From positions 30,009 through 94,008 of IMG/VR virus record IMGVR_UViG_3300009151_000044: DNA of 64,000 nt, one strand, 5' to 3'. Made by a program: the position numbers and the translations under genes. Shown here piece by piece: positions 9,591 through 18,243 of the stretch (the first letter of the stretch is position 1; each line of letters opens with the position of its first letter). The stretch is from a virus. The notes under the pieces were generated by a model. That model was not told the DNA's origin. It saw only the letters and a program-made list of their open reading frames with translations, and made no database searches.

Positions 9591-10200
9591 CGAAATAGAA
9601 TACCTAACTGATGAACAACTAGCTTCTATTTCTGGTGTTATTGATAATCTATATTACGTTTATTTTCTTGAAGGCGGTAAAATAGATGCCATTACTAATG
9701 AAAAACGAGAAAACAGTGCTGTCAATTTTATCAAAGTAGAGTACAACCGAATTGAAAAATTCCTAGTTGGCAAGGAAAATTTTTCTGAATATATTGTGTC
9801 GTTGATTGATAAAGATACTCCGGTTATTGTTAAACCGTCCGAGTCAATTAACGCAAATACACACTGGTTATTAAAAATAATTGACCAACCTACAGACAAC
9901 ACTACACTGACTATAGTATGGAATAACGTTAACAAAACTTGGAAATTTTCTATTAATGAATCTTCAAGAACACAAATTAAACAGATTGGATTAACGGCGC
10001 AATTATTATTTTTTATCACGTTTAACAATAATCCAAATTTCTTAATTAGAACAATTAGTATAGACATACTTGATATATCAAACACAGAAGCAATTGAAAT
10101 TCCATGGATTTCAGCGTCAGAACAAGATTATTATAGTATATCTATCAGTACCCGACGATTCTTTGAATCTTATGGAATTTTAAAGTATGAGCAAAATTAA
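9583..10200 (+). CDS. Hypothetical protein in the glycosyltransferase block
   Basis: 205 residues, overlapping both neighbours (8 nt upstream, 14 nt downstream). It starts MTDEIEYLTDEQLASISGVI. I recognise no domain. It is acidic N-terminally, then beta-rich (TLTIVWNNVNKTWKFSINES), without signal peptide or membrane helix. Its tight overlap with four sugar-transferase-like genes suggests a shared function, perhaps an acceptor or accessory protein. A long antisense frame within it is a shadow. Confidence 0.45.
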   Translation: MTDEIEYLTDEQLASISGVIDNLYYVYFLEGGKIDAITNEKRENSAVNFIKVEYNRIEKFLVGKENFSEYIVSLIDKDTPVIVKPSESINANTHWLLKIIDQPTDNTTLTIVWNNVNKTWKFSINESSRTQIKQIGLTAQLLFFITFNNNPNFLIRTISIDILDISNTEAIEIPWISASEQDYYSISISTRRFFESYGILKYEQN

Positions 10201-11083
10201 AATCATTGAACAAGATGTTATATTTCTCAGTTACGATGAACCAAATGCTGAAAAAAACTACGCAGATTTATGTAATAAACTACCGTGGGCTAAACGTGTT
10301 CACGGTGTAAAAGGCAGCGATGCTGCACACAAAGCCTGCGCCGCGCTAAGTGACACTGAGTACTTTGTTACTGTAGATGCTGACAACATAGTCGATACAG
10401 AATTTTTTAAAATTGAAATAGATCTAGACGAATTGAATTTAACCCCGGACCATGTGTTTAGTTGGTGTGGTAGTGTTCATGTTAATGGATTAAGGTATGG
10501 CAATGGCGGCCTTAAACTATGGACACGTAAATTTGTTAACAATATGAAAACACACGAAAATTCAAATCCAGATGACACTAAAGGGCTAGTTGAATTTTGT
10601 TTTGATGACAAGTATTATCAATTTAACGAAAACTACAGCGAAAGTTATACTAATGCCAGCCCCTTTCAAGCATGGAGAGCAGGATTTCGTGAAGGTGTAA
10701 AAATGAGCTTAGATCAGGGTGCTAAGGTAAAAGACCTTAAAACTATTTGGTGGCAAAATTACGATCGATTATTAATATGGTGTAATGTAGGTGCCGATGT
10801 TGAACATGGATTATGGTCAATGTACGGAGCCAGAGAAGGCGCATATTTAACCAACTGTACAGATTGGGATTATGCTAATGTGCGCGACTTTGAATGGCTT
10901 ACTAATGAGTGGGAAACTACGTATAGTAAAATTACAACAGATATGTTGCCGTATGAAATTATGGGATTAGGTGAAACATTAATTCACGAATGCGGTCTAG
11001 AAATAACAACATTAGACTCTAACAGCAGTAAATTTTTTAAAACAGTTTATAACAACACTCCTCGTAGAATAAGAAAACGATAA
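10187..11083 (+). CDS. GT-A-like glycosyltransferase domain protein
   Basis: 298 residues. The N-terminus IIEQDVIFLSYDEPNAEKNY is a Rossmann-like first strand, followed by AKRVHGVKGSDAAHKACAAL and YFVTVDADNIVD, where DAD fits a DxD metal site. Later come NGLRYGNGGLKLW and NASPFQAWRAGFREGVK. The same order (SYNESFADDNF, RVHGVKGIHQAH, DADAII, GYGGVKLL, FNTWKSAFRECVK) is found at the C-terminus of the next gene, so the two are homologues. It is probably a nucleotide-sugar transferase. The acceptor is unknown. Confidence 0.6.
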   Translation: MSKIKIIEQDVIFLSYDEPNAEKNYADLCNKLPWAKRVHGVKGSDAAHKACAALSDTEYFVTVDADNIVDTEFFKIEIDLDELNLTPDHVFSWCGSVHVNGLRYGNGGLKLWTRKFVNNMKTHENSNPDDTKGLVEFCFDDKYYQFNENYSESYTNASPFQAWRAGFREGVKMSLDQGAKVKDLKTIWWQNYDRLLIWCNVGADVEHGLWSMYGAREGAYLTNCTDWDYANVRDFEWLTNEWETTYSKITTDMLPYEIMGLGETLIHECGLEITTLDSNSSKFFKTVYNNTPRRIRKR

Positions 11084-13119
11084 TGTACGATATAATTTTT
11101 ATTACCACTAGTAGTAATGCAAGCATAGAAAGATATAAAAAATTTAAATTTTTTTATCCACTGGCTAAACAAGCAAAGACCTACGACGAAGCAAAGACAA
11201 AATCTCTTACAAAATTATTTTGGTTAGTGTGGTATGATGTAGAAGTATTACCATCATTTAATTTTACTTACGAAGTGCCGGATTGGGATCAAAAATATAT
11301 CCATATATTTAAACATGATGCTTCGTTTGCCTGTGTTGGAATATGCCTATCATCGAAAGAAATCAATATATCAAAAAGAGAATTTGATTATCGATACATT
11401 ATTAACAATAAAAAAGAAATAGACATTCCAGCAACAACCACTAGAAAATATGAGATATTTTGTATTGATACATACAAAGAATATTTAGACGCGATAGAAC
11501 GCTGTACAACTGATATGTTTTGGATGATTTCTAATAAGATATCAGTGGTTGACGATTTTAAATTTGATATCACCTTTGATCCATTTGATGGAAAGTATGA
11601 CTATGACCGTAATGAGAATCATGCGTTCATTCATAGAGGAAATGGAAAAGATACGTATAACGGAGTATTCTTACTTTCTAAAAATAAACTATTGAGTAAA
11701 CGAGAAGTTGAATATAGATTTCCAGTACAACGTAAAGAATGGGATATTGTTGCTAGCATCACTAAAACTTATGAGATATTTTGTATTGATACTTATAAAG
11801 AATATTTAGACGCAATGGAAAGCTGTACGACTGGTATGTTTTGGATGACTTCAAAAAAAATAGCGATCGACCCAGATTTTAAATTTGATATCACCTTTGA
11901 TCCATTTGATGGAAAGTATGACTATGACCGTAATGAGAATCATGTGTTTATTCACAGAGACAACGGGAAAGATACGTATAACGGAGTATTCTTACTTTCT
12001 AAAAATAAACCATTAAGTAAACGGGAAATTGAACATAGATTTCCAGTACACCGTAAAGAATGGGATATTGTTGCCAGCGTTCCGCCAGAATACGAAAAAT
12101 TTACGTTAGATACTTATAACGATTATCTAAATGCAGTTTCTAGCTCAAACACTGAATTATTTTGGAATATTCCGTCTAATGTAACTGTTAATCCTAATTT
12201 TAAATTTAATTTGTTTTTTGGAAAAGAAGAAGAAGAGTATACTTACGATAAGAATATAAACCATTTATTTTTAAATGGTGAACACTATGACGGGGTTACG
12301 TTATACAGCACTCATTCTATAGTAACTGAACGAGAATTTACCAACAGATTTCCATTAAACAAAAAAGAATGGAATGTGATAGCATCAACACCTAATCCTT
12401 ATGATATTGTGTTTATATCGTATAATGAATCATTTGCTGATGATAATTTTACTAAATTAAAAATACGTTTTCCTCGGGCAATTCGAGTTCACGGAGTTAA
12501 AGGAATTCATCAAGCACACATCGAAGCGGCAAAGTTAGCAACTACAGAAATGTTTTGGGTAGTAGATGCTGACGCAATTATTGAAGATTCTTTTAATTTT
12601 GAATTTGAATATATTCCGTATCGTAATATTCAAAGCAGAAAAATGGTTCGCAGTATTGTTCATGTATGGCAAAGTAAAAATCCAATTAATGGATTGATAT
12701 ACGGCTATGGCGGAGTTAAGTTGTTGCCTAAGGCATTAACAATGCATATGAGTACTACTACTACTGACATGACTACAAGTATAAGTTCTAAATTTAAAGT
12801 AATGCCACAAGTATCAAACATAACTGCTTTTAATACAGATCCATTTAATACTTGGAAATCAGCATTTCGCGAATGTGTTAAGTTATCAAGTAAAGTAATC
12901 GACGGCCAAGTTGATATTGAAACTGAAGAAAGATTAGATGCATGGTGTGTGCTTAATGATGATGTGTCTTATGGGTTTTACGCCTACGCAGGCGCACTCG
13001 CTGGTAAAACATACGGCCAAGAAAATGCCGGCAATTTACCGGCGCTTTCTTTAATTAATGATTTTGATTGGTTACGAACTCAGTTTGATGCTAGTTCAGT
13101 TGCCATCGGAAAAATTTGA
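11083..13119 (+). CDS. Multi-repeat protein with C-terminal glycosyltransferase-like domain
   Basis: 678 residues. The N-terminal two thirds consist of related units starting at about bases 11086, 11449, 11770 and 12091; the unit consensus is YEIFCIDTYKEYLDA, FKFDITFDPFDGKYDYDRN, LSKREVEYRFPV, RKEWDIVAS. Units 1-3 have a 107-codon period and units 1 and 2 are almost identical at DNA level. The last 240 residues, from YDIVFISYNESFADD, are homologous to the upstream gene and contain DADAII. The C-terminus overlaps the convergent thyX by 40 nt. The repeats could bind carbohydrate or virion protein and position the catalytic domain; that is inference. Confidence 0.65.
   Translation: MYDIIFITTSSNASIERYKKFKFFYPLAKQAKTYDEAKTKSLTKLFWLVWYDVEVLPSFNFTYEVPDWDQKYIHIFKHDASFACVGICLSSKEINISKREFDYRYIINNKKEIDIPATTTRKYEIFCIDTYKEYLDAIERCTTDMFWMISNKISVVDDFKFDITFDPFDGKYDYDRNENHAFIHRGNGKDTYNGVFLLSKNKLLSKREVEYRFPVQRKEWDIVASITKTYEIFCIDTYKEYLDAMESCTTGMFWMTSKKIAIDPDFKFDITFDPFDGKYDYDRNENHVFIHRDNGKDTYNGVFLLSKNKPLSKREIEHRFPVHRKEWDIVASVPPEYEKFTLDTYNDYLNAVSSSNTELFWNIPSNVTVNPNFKFNLFFGKEEEEYTYDKNINHLFLNGEHYDGVTLYSTHSIVTEREFTNRFPLNKKEWNVIASTPNPYDIVFISYNESFADDNFTKLKIRFPRAIRVHGVKGIHQAHIEAAKLATTEMFWVVDADAIIEDSFNFEFEYIPYRNIQSRKMVRSIVHVWQSKNPINGLIYGYGGVKLLPKALTMHMSTTTTDMTTSISSKFKVMPQVSNITAFNTDPFNTWKSAFRECVKLSSKVIDGQVDIETEERLDAWCVLNDDVSYGFYAYAGALAGKTYGQENAGNLPALSLINDFDWLRTQFDASSVAIGKI
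11449..12399 (+). repeat. In-frame tandem repeat, 321-bp period, three copies
   Basis: Copies begin at 11449, 11770 and 12091, spacing exactly 321 bp (107 codons); the third runs 309 bp to 12399. Copies 1 and 2 share long identical stretches, for example around 11572-11629 and 11881-11938, so the duplication is recent or kept homogeneous by recombination. Copy 3 is diverged, and a further diverged unit (363 bp) precedes copy 1. Confidence 0.9.
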
Positions 13120-13748
13120 GCGATAACTCGAGCACACGCAATTGCCACTTCTTGATGTTCTTTCTGTGTACCATTAGCACTACGTAGTTCAATAAAATGA
13201 ATCCAGCTACGTAATGTACCATTCATATACAATCGACTTTCAATAAGGCCTTCCGGTAATACAGCCCGAGCTTGTTCTTTTGCTATGCCGTTAACGATAG
13301 CCCACTCGTACTCTCTTTTTGCGGCATAGATGACTCGTTGTTGGGCACGATACCATTCATTTTGTAACAGTTGATCATCGACTGGGACACTGTTCTGTCT
13401 ATTCTTCTCGTCTTGCAACCGTGCTTCTCTACATACAAACGACAGGTCTTTAGTAGGGTCAGCATATCGCTGACTGAACTCTTGGAAGCTGAAACTTCTG
13501 TGTCTAAGGATTTGTCGGGCAATATCTCTGGTTGTAGTAATTTCAATACAGGCACTGACCATTTCGAGAGGGCTCCAGTGTTGGTGTTTGACCAAGTACT
13601 TGATGAGTTTGTCTGACGTCTCTGTGTTGAGCTGATTGGAGGGATTGCTGACACGGGCGCAATACGCAATGAGTTCTTGCGCATCCGCAAGACCCAGCTC
13701 TCTGAATTCCTCTGTAGGTTGGGAATATGATAAAAGTTTAACATTCAT
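13080..13748 (-). CDS. thyX: Flavin-dependent thymidylate synthase ThyX
   Basis: 222 residues. It makes dTMP from dUMP using methylene-tetrahydrofolate, FAD and NADPH, supporting phage DNA synthesis. The ThyX signature is intact: RHRSFSFQEFSQRY (family RHRxxSxNExSxRY, with Gln for Asn), preceded by ATRDIARQIL and followed near the C-terminus by ANGTQKEHQEVA. Length is normal for the family. It is the first minus-strand gene at the left end of the early block and overlaps the oxygenase gene by 11 nt and the convergent plus-strand gene by 40 nt. Confidence 0.95.
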   Translation of the reverse strand: MNVKLLSYSQPTEEFRELGLADAQELIAYCARVSNPSNQLNTETSDKLIKYLVKHQHWSPLEMVSACIEITTTRDIARQILRHRSFSFQEFSQRYADPTKDLSFVCREARLQDEKNRQNSVPVDDQLLQNEWYRAQQRVIYAAKREYEWAIVNGIAKEQARAVLPEGLIESRLYMNGTLRSWIHFIELRSANGTQKEHQEVAIACARVIAQIFPMATELASN

Positions 13749-14313
13749 TTTTGTTTATTATAATTTTGGTTGCTATTGTAAATCGAGGAAACTCTGCTAT
13801 CTTTGATGGGGTAGTAGCAGAATGCATTAGTACAGAATCAAACACTAGTACTCTACCCGGTTTAACTGTTGATGTAAAAATTGCGTCAACGGAATTAGAG
13901 TCATAAAAAATAGTTTCGCCGTGCCAGTTTGGATCCCAAGTATAGTTTGCATATTGAAGTATCGTATATACTCCTTCTTGGAATGTGTTACAGTCTGCGT
14001 GAATCAGATCAGCTGTGTCTGAGGTAGAATAGTTAACATATTGTCTAACGTCACTAACTTGTTCCCATGGTATAAAATCAATGGTTTTAGAATATTTGTC
14101 TAAGGTAAATTGATATAACATATCATGTTGCCCTAAATTACAAATCCATTTTTTATTAGTTTCGTTTACATTAAATGATAGATCTACATTTGTTCTAGTA
14201 AAATTTAGTTGAGATATAATTGCGTAGATATCAAAATTTTCTTGAGATGAAAATGCGTCATCATACACATAGATTTTTTTATTGTTAAAATTAAATTCTT
14301 TGCAATCGGGCAT
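13738..14313 (-). CDS. 2-oxoglutarate/Fe(II)-dependent dioxygenase-like protein
   Basis: 191 residues. The C-terminal half has the double-stranded beta-helix metal and cosubstrate residues: IHADCN (HxD), a glycine turn in PNWHGETIFYDS, the distal histidine in VLMHSATTPS and an arginine in FPRFTIATK for 2-oxoglutarate. This layout matches prolyl-4-hydroxylase-like oxygenases that are common in T4-like marine phages. The substrate is unknown; protein hydroxylation is more likely than base modification given this subfamily. It starts right after the upstream gene and overlaps thyX. Confidence 0.8.
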   Translation of the reverse strand: MPDCKEFNFNNKKIYVYDDAFSSQENFDIYAIISQLNFTRTNVDLSFNVNETNKKWICNLGQHDMLYQFTLDKYSKTIDFIPWEQVSDVRQYVNYSTSDTADLIHADCNTFQEGVYTILQYANYTWDPNWHGETIFYDSNSVDAIFTSTVKPGRVLVFDSVLMHSATTPSKIAEFPRFTIATKIIINKNEC

Positions 14314-14630
14314 TATAATTTTCGATTTTTTAAAAATTTCTCGGTGGATTTTTCTATATCTTTTTTAACTTTAATAGTGTCAAGTTTAAAATCAATATTA
14401 TCAATCCGTTTTTCATATGCCTTAAATAATTCTGACAACGATTTTTCGAAAGATTCCCATCCATCTTTTTTTGTCTTAGCTGTAACTTTTATTTCCCAAG
14501 TCTTGCCATCTTTAAAATTGACCAGTACCGCATGGAGATACCTAAGTGGTAACACGTTGAGCTTTACCTCTCCGAATACTTCTGGCCAATGCTCAATGAC
14601 TTCTTTGGGAAGAATTCTTCCCGCAGTCAT
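14313..14630 (-). CDS. Conserved T4-like phage protein, unknown function
   Basis: 105 residues from the ATG that overlaps the upstream stop by one base (TGATG); a GTG one codon earlier is possible. The sequence begins MTAGRILPKEVIEHWPEVFG and ends with a long Lys/Glu-rich helix (KVKKDIEKSTEKFLKNRKL). I recognise the family as a small conserved protein of T4-like cyanophages and pelagiphages without assigned function. It is coupled to the gene upstream, suggesting joint expression in the early block. Confidence 0.6.
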   Translation of the reverse strand: MTAGRILPKEVIEHWPEVFGEVKLNVLPLRYLHAVLVNFKDGKTWEIKVTAKTKKDGWESFEKSLSELFKAYEKRIDNIDFKLDTIKVKKDIEKSTEKFLKNRKL

Positions 14631-15232
14631 CACTTAGCTTTTTTGGTCGGAACCAACTCCTCGGCCAAACGGCGCATAGCGGCAGCTTCTTTAGCAAGTT
14701 TATCAGCTTGTGAACGATAAAACTTGGCTTGATCTTCTGGAGTACCTGTTGGAGCAACTACTGGTTGAGCTATTTCAGGAGCACTTGTTGTAAGTTCTTT
14801 AGCAGATGCTACTTCAGTTAGTTTAGCAGTATCACCTAACCCTGGAGCAATAGATAATCCATCTACGGCAATACCGCGTTGTTCTGCGATGATCTGATTT
14901 AATTCAGAAAGTAAAATAGACACACCAATTGACGGAGTCATTTCAATCTGATCAGTACCAACTTTAATTAGTCGACCTTTTGAATGTAGACTTGGCAACA
15001 TACGGCTTCCGTCTGGAAATTGTGTGCGATCTAATGCTTCGGCAAACTCATATGCTTCTTGAGCGGTTGCGCTTTCGACCAAATTAATGAGAGCATTATG
15101 ATATTGGTCATCTAGGCTTTCAGTCGGTACGACTAGTGCGCTATATGCGTCACCTGGTAGAGTTCTATAAGCAACAAGTACTTTCTTATTTGATGCTTTG
15201 ATTCTACCTACGTGTTTTAATGATTGTGCCAT
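14630..15232 (-). CDS. Conserved T4-like phage protein, unknown function
   Basis: 200 residues from the ATG with GGAG 6 nt upstream; a longer frame exists but would overlap the upstream gene. It begins MAQSLKHVGRIKASNKKVLV and contains YRTLPGDAYSALVVPTESL and FPDGSRMLPSLHSKG, a conserved block I associate with T4-like marine phages. The C-terminal 60 residues are Ala/Glu-rich and probably coiled (YRSQADKLAKEAAAMRRLAE). No enzymatic motif. It is the centre of a three-gene overlapping set. Confidence 0.65.
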   Translation of the reverse strand: MAQSLKHVGRIKASNKKVLVAYRTLPGDAYSALVVPTESLDDQYHNALINLVESATAQEAYEFAEALDRTQFPDGSRMLPSLHSKGRLIKVGTDQIEMTPSIGVSILLSELNQIIAEQRGIAVDGLSIAPGLGDTAKLTEVASAKELTTSAPEIAQPVVAPTGTPEDQAKFYRSQADKLAKEAAAMRRLAEELVPTKKAK

Positions 15233-15233
15233 A

Positions 15234-15467
15234 TTAGGCTCCTTGTTTAGATGCTTCTGCTTGTTTAGCAACTTGATCTAAGAATGTTGTTAGTTTGTTA
15301 TATGTTTGCCCTACAACAGCCATTTCGTTTGGTTTAAATGCGCCTCGAGAGCTAGCAATATCAATAATAACTTTCATTGCGTTAAGATCGTTAATATTAA
15401 GTTCGGCCGCATTTTCTTGCGATTGTTCTGTTGTTGCTTCTTGATTTGTTTCCACTTGATCAGTCAT
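15234..15467 (-). CDS. Small conserved T4-like phage protein
   Basis: 77 residues, acidic and Gln/Glu-rich at the N-terminus (DQVETNQEATTEQSQENAAE), then a helical segment with NDLNAMKVIIDIASSRGAF. AAGGAG precedes the start. It is followed within 2 nt by the 200-residue gene, and the pair is commonly adjacent in T4-like marine phages as I recall. No membrane or secretion signal; function unknown. Confidence 0.6.
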   Translation of the reverse strand: MTDQVETNQEATTEQSQENAAELNINDLNAMKVIIDIASSRGAFKPNEMAVVGQTYNKLTTFLDQVAKQAEASKQGA

Positions 15468-15498
15468 GGTATCTCCTTAAATTAAGTGTGTATATAAT

Positions 15499-15786
15499 TT
15501 ATCTCAATTGTAAATGTGGACAGGCAATTGTGAAGAAGCTGAGTTCTTTTTCACTTTCAAAGCCGATTCTTGTAGTATATACGATAGTATTAGTATAATC
15601 TAAAGCTAGATCTTGCCCGATATAATACCTATTATTTAGGTTATTCATTATCCACTGATTAACTAATTTAATAAATGTAGGGGTGTGTTTTTCTATTACA
15701 GTATATTTAAAATGAGGAGCGGCAAACTCAACTCTCCGTAAATCAAAATAATTTAAAGGATTAGGTTTGCCATTCTTTAAAGCCAT
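15499..15786 (-). CDS. Hypothetical protein
   Basis: 95 residues, directly abutting the upstream metallopeptidase gene, so probably co-expressed with it. Sequence features are KNGKPNPLNYFDLRRVEFAA at the N-terminus and many aromatic residues in the middle (NNRYYIGQDLALDYTNTIVY). No known motif, signal peptide or membrane segment. A small accessory of the VWA/MoxR pair is conceivable but not shown. Confidence 0.5.
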   Translation of the reverse strand: MALKNGKPNPLNYFDLRRVEFAAPHFKYTVIEKHTPTFIKLVNQWIMNNLNNRYYIGQDLALDYTNTIVYTTRIGFESEKELSFFTIACPHLQLR

Positions 15787-16989
15787 TTATGCCATTTCCT
15801 TAACTTCTTCGTAGTAAGCGTACTCGCCCCAAGGTGGCACAATAGTATTATTTCCATGAATAATAAAAATAGTATCACAGTAGTTTTCGTCGCCCCACGA
15901 GCTCCAAGGATAACCGTCTGTGAACATGATAAACTTTTTAGGTTGAATATCGTGTTCTTTCATATAATCCCAGTTAGCATCAAACTCAGTACCGCCACCG
16001 CCCATGACTTCATAGTCGTCAAACTCGTCCATGGTGTAACCGTCAAAGTCTGCTTCGTTATATACCTTAGTGTCAAAGCACCAAACCTTAATTTTAAAGT
16101 CTTTGTACTCTTCCATAATGCCTTTAATTTCTGTTAGGAAATCTTTAGCTTGTTCGTCGCCAATTGAACCAGACATGTCGATTGATACACAGATATCAAT
16201 TGTTTCCTGAAATTGTGTACCTGGCAAAATAGCACTCATATGCCAGCCTTTGCGGTTAGGGCGCATGAATGAATAATCGTTTTTAATGGTGCTTTGAATT
16301 TGTTGACGCAAAATTTCACGCCAGTTCATCTTAGGCTCAGTAAGTTCTTTGATCATACGTTGAACGCTGGCAGGTGTATTCCCAGCACCCGCCGCCTGCG
16401 CCGCTTGCATTGTTGCTTCACGAATTTCGTCACGGATTTGTTTTAATTCATCTTTTGTATACGACGGTTTACCTTGACCATCTTTACCATCTTTACCATC
16501 TTTATCGCCCCAGTCGATATGATCATCAAGTAATTGACCAAGAGCGTCTAATTCTTGTTCGTCCATCTCGTCAAATATCTTGTCGTAGACTTCTTCAGCA
16601 CCCATACCGTAGTACTTTTGATCATGGAAAATTGTAATGCCTTTAATTTGATGATCACCAATATGATCGCGAACTAATTGTCCATTAACACAATAGTCGG
16701 CGGCAATGTTAAAAATACGTGCATTACGTCCTTCTTTACGACCCATATGGTCAAATACGTTATGAAGAATTTCGTGAGCAATAACAAATTCCACTTGTTT
16801 AGTAGTAAGTGGTTCGAAAAATGTGCGATTAAAATAAATGGTTCTGCCGTCTGTGGCAGCGGTGCCCATCCATTCAGAGCCTTCTTCAATTTTCAAACGT
16901 GTAGCCATGTTGCCAAAAAATGGATGACGAAGTAGCAGACCTACTCGGGCTACAATAATTTTATCAATAATTGGATCATTGTGTGACAT
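15787..16989 (-). CDS. VWA-like metallopeptidase-domain protein (DUF2201-like)
   Basis: 400 residues. The N-terminal zinc-peptidase-like domain has AHEILHNVFDHMGR (HEILH at 72-76). A charged linker at about 160-175 is built on a Lys-Asp-Gly repeat. The C-terminal VWA-like domain starts near 265 with DMSGS (271-275), a MIDAS metal site, and ends with FIMFTDGYPW. This architecture pairs in bacteria with a MoxR-type AAA+ ATPase, which is exactly the next gene upstream. Such pairs are thought to act as chaperones or in assembling metal-containing complexes. It has its own consensus promoter. Confidence 0.85.
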   Translation of the reverse strand: MSHNDPIIDKIIVARVGLLLRHPFFGNMATRLKIEEGSEWMGTAATDGRTIYFNRTFFEPLTTKQVEFVIAHEILHNVFDHMGRKEGRNARIFNIAADYCVNGQLVRDHIGDHQIKGITIFHDQKYYGMGAEEVYDKIFDEMDEQELDALGQLLDDHIDWGDKDGKDGKDGQGKPSYTKDELKQIRDEIREATMQAAQAAGAGNTPASVQRMIKELTEPKMNWREILRQQIQSTIKNDYSFMRPNRKGWHMSAILPGTQFQETIDICVSIDMSGSIGDEQAKDFLTEIKGIMEEYKDFKIKVWCFDTKVYNEADFDGYTMDEFDDYEVMGGGGTEFDANWDYMKEHDIQPKKFIMFTDGYPWSSWGDENYCDTIFIIHGNNTIVPPWGEYAYYEEVKEMA

Positions 16990-17019
16990 ATCTACTCCTG
17001 ATGTTTGCTGTATGTATAT

Positions 17020-17048
17020 ATTATAACAGGACCCGAAGGTCCTGTCAA
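17020..17048 (-). promoter_or_regulatory. Consensus sigma70 promoter with hairpin in its spacer
   Basis: On the minus strand TTGACA (17043-17048), a 17-bp spacer and TATAAT (17020-17025) form a perfect consensus promoter for the metallopeptidase gene. The spacer plus the end of the -35 is an 8-bp inverted repeat closed by a TTCG tetraloop (ACAGGACC TTCG GGTCCTGT, 17026-17045). In transcripts reading through from the MoxR gene it would form a stable hairpin. Confidence 0.85.
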
Positions 17049-17063
17049 TTGGTTTTATAACTG

Positions 17064-18164
17064 TTAACGACTTTCTTTTTCTGTAGCCGCCGCAATGTAC
17101 TTACCAAATTTAGAGTGGAATGCATCGAAGCACTCAATTTCGTCCGGATCCAACGGCAATTTGTAAGTGCTCAATGCCAATTTAGTACCCATAATGACCA
17201 ACTCAGTTTCAAAGTTATTCATAATGAATTCAAAGAAGTTGTTAACTTGTTTGTTCCAATCTTTAGCACCTTTGTCGCAACTATCTTTGAGCTCGTAGCA
17301 TAATGCTACAGTAAGTGAATACATAGCTGAGATCTCTTTCGAATCCATCTTCTTAACTTTGCCATTCAAAATGTCAGTAGGGTTAGGCATCTTGCTGGCG
17401 TGTTTACGGTGCGCCATAAATTTAATAGCCAGACCCTCACCGATTGATCCTGAAGTTAGGTCAGTTAATGTATCGGCATCAGTGTCGTCATCTACAAGTA
17501 GTTCACTAACAAATGACCAACTACGTGGCGTAGCAAAGGCACGTGAGCTAGACTTTGGATCAAAGTCATATAAGTCTTTCTTGCTGAAAGTCAAAAAGCC
17601 CACAACATCTTTATGGATCTTATTAAGTACAGCCCATTCGTTCCAGTCTTCCCATTCAACTTGCATTTCCAAGTGAACAAAACGATTAGCCAACGGAGCA
17701 GGCATACGATAAGTAACACCCTTGTCAGTTTCACGGTTACCGGCCGCAACCATTACTACGTTATCGGGCAATTCATAAGTACCGACCTTACGGTTAAGAA
17801 CTAGTTGATAAGCCGCGGCTTGTACGCTAGGTGCGGCACTATTCATTTCGTCCATAAACAAGATAATTTGTTTATGTTGTTTGGCAAACTCTTTACTTGG
17901 TAACTCGCCAGGAGGCGCCCATACCATAGTGCCCGAGTTGCTATCAAAATATGGAATACCTTTGATATCAGTAGGTTCCCAAAGAGAAAGACGAACGTCA
18001 ATCACGTGAGCTTCTAACTCGTCGCCGAGTTGTTTAATAATATCGGATTTGCCAATACCTGGAGGACCCCAGAGGAAAATTGGACGCTTGTTTTTAAAAG
18101 CCTTACGTAGAGACTTTTTAGCGTTTTTTGGGCCTACTGTGCGGCTAAGAATTTCTGCTGCCAT
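17064..18164 (-). CDS. MoxR-family AAA+ ATPase
   Basis: 366 residues. Walker A is GPPGIGKS at 33-40, Walker B ILFMDEMN with LFMDE at 102-106, followed by MVAAGNRETDKGVTYRMPAP, which holds the sensor 1 asparagine and the RFVHLEM region typical of MoxR/CbbQ proteins. The C-terminal third is a helical lid. It is cytoplasmic. With the VWA-domain metallopeptidase it forms the standard MoxR-VWA pair, probably remodelling a host or phage protein complex. Transcription starts from a consensus promoter upstream. Confidence 0.9.
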   Translation of the reverse strand: MAAEILSRTVGPKNAKKSLRKAFKNKRPIFLWGPPGIGKSDIIKQLGDELEAHVIDVRLSLWEPTDIKGIPYFDSNSGTMVWAPPGELPSKEFAKQHKQIILFMDEMNSAAPSVQAAAYQLVLNRKVGTYELPDNVVMVAAGNRETDKGVTYRMPAPLANRFVHLEMQVEWEDWNEWAVLNKIHKDVVGFLTFSKKDLYDFDPKSSSRAFATPRSWSFVSELLVDDDTDADTLTDLTSGSIGEGLAIKFMAHRKHASKMPNPTDILNGKVKKMDSKEISAMYSLTVALCYELKDSCDKGAKDWNKQVNNFFEFIMNNFETELVIMGTKLALSTYKLPLDPDEIECFDAFHSKFGKYIAAATEKESR

Positions 18165-18214
18165 TTTACATTTCCTTAAAGTTTAGCGGGGTTAAAAATT
18201 TACTTTATGTAGCT

Positions 18215-18243
18215 ATTATACAGCTACCTCGAGGAAGTGTCAA
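18215..18243 (-). promoter_or_regulatory. Consensus sigma70 promoter with palindrome around the -10
   Basis: TTGACA (18238-18243), 17-bp spacer, TATAAT (18215-18220) on the minus strand, upstream of the MoxR gene. The -10 is flanked by the inverted repeat GTAGCT...AGCTAC, and the spacer contains the palindrome CCTCGAGG. The -35 overlaps the stop of the upstream gene. The palindromes may be operator sites or an RNA hairpin. Confidence 0.85.

Noticed and set aside
9660-10085. 141-residue antisense frame
   Set aside because: It lies fully inside the plus-strand gene 9583-10200, which has overlapping neighbours and fits the operon; hydrophobic composition is typical of shadow frames in AT-rich DNA.
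11449-12399. Possible CRISPR-like array
   Set aside because: Repeats are long (321 bp), in frame and protein coding, without short spacers.
13283-13744. 153-residue open frame on the minus strand inside thyX
   Set aside because: It is the alternative frame of thyX, whose family motifs are intact; the alternative translation shows no recognisable domain.
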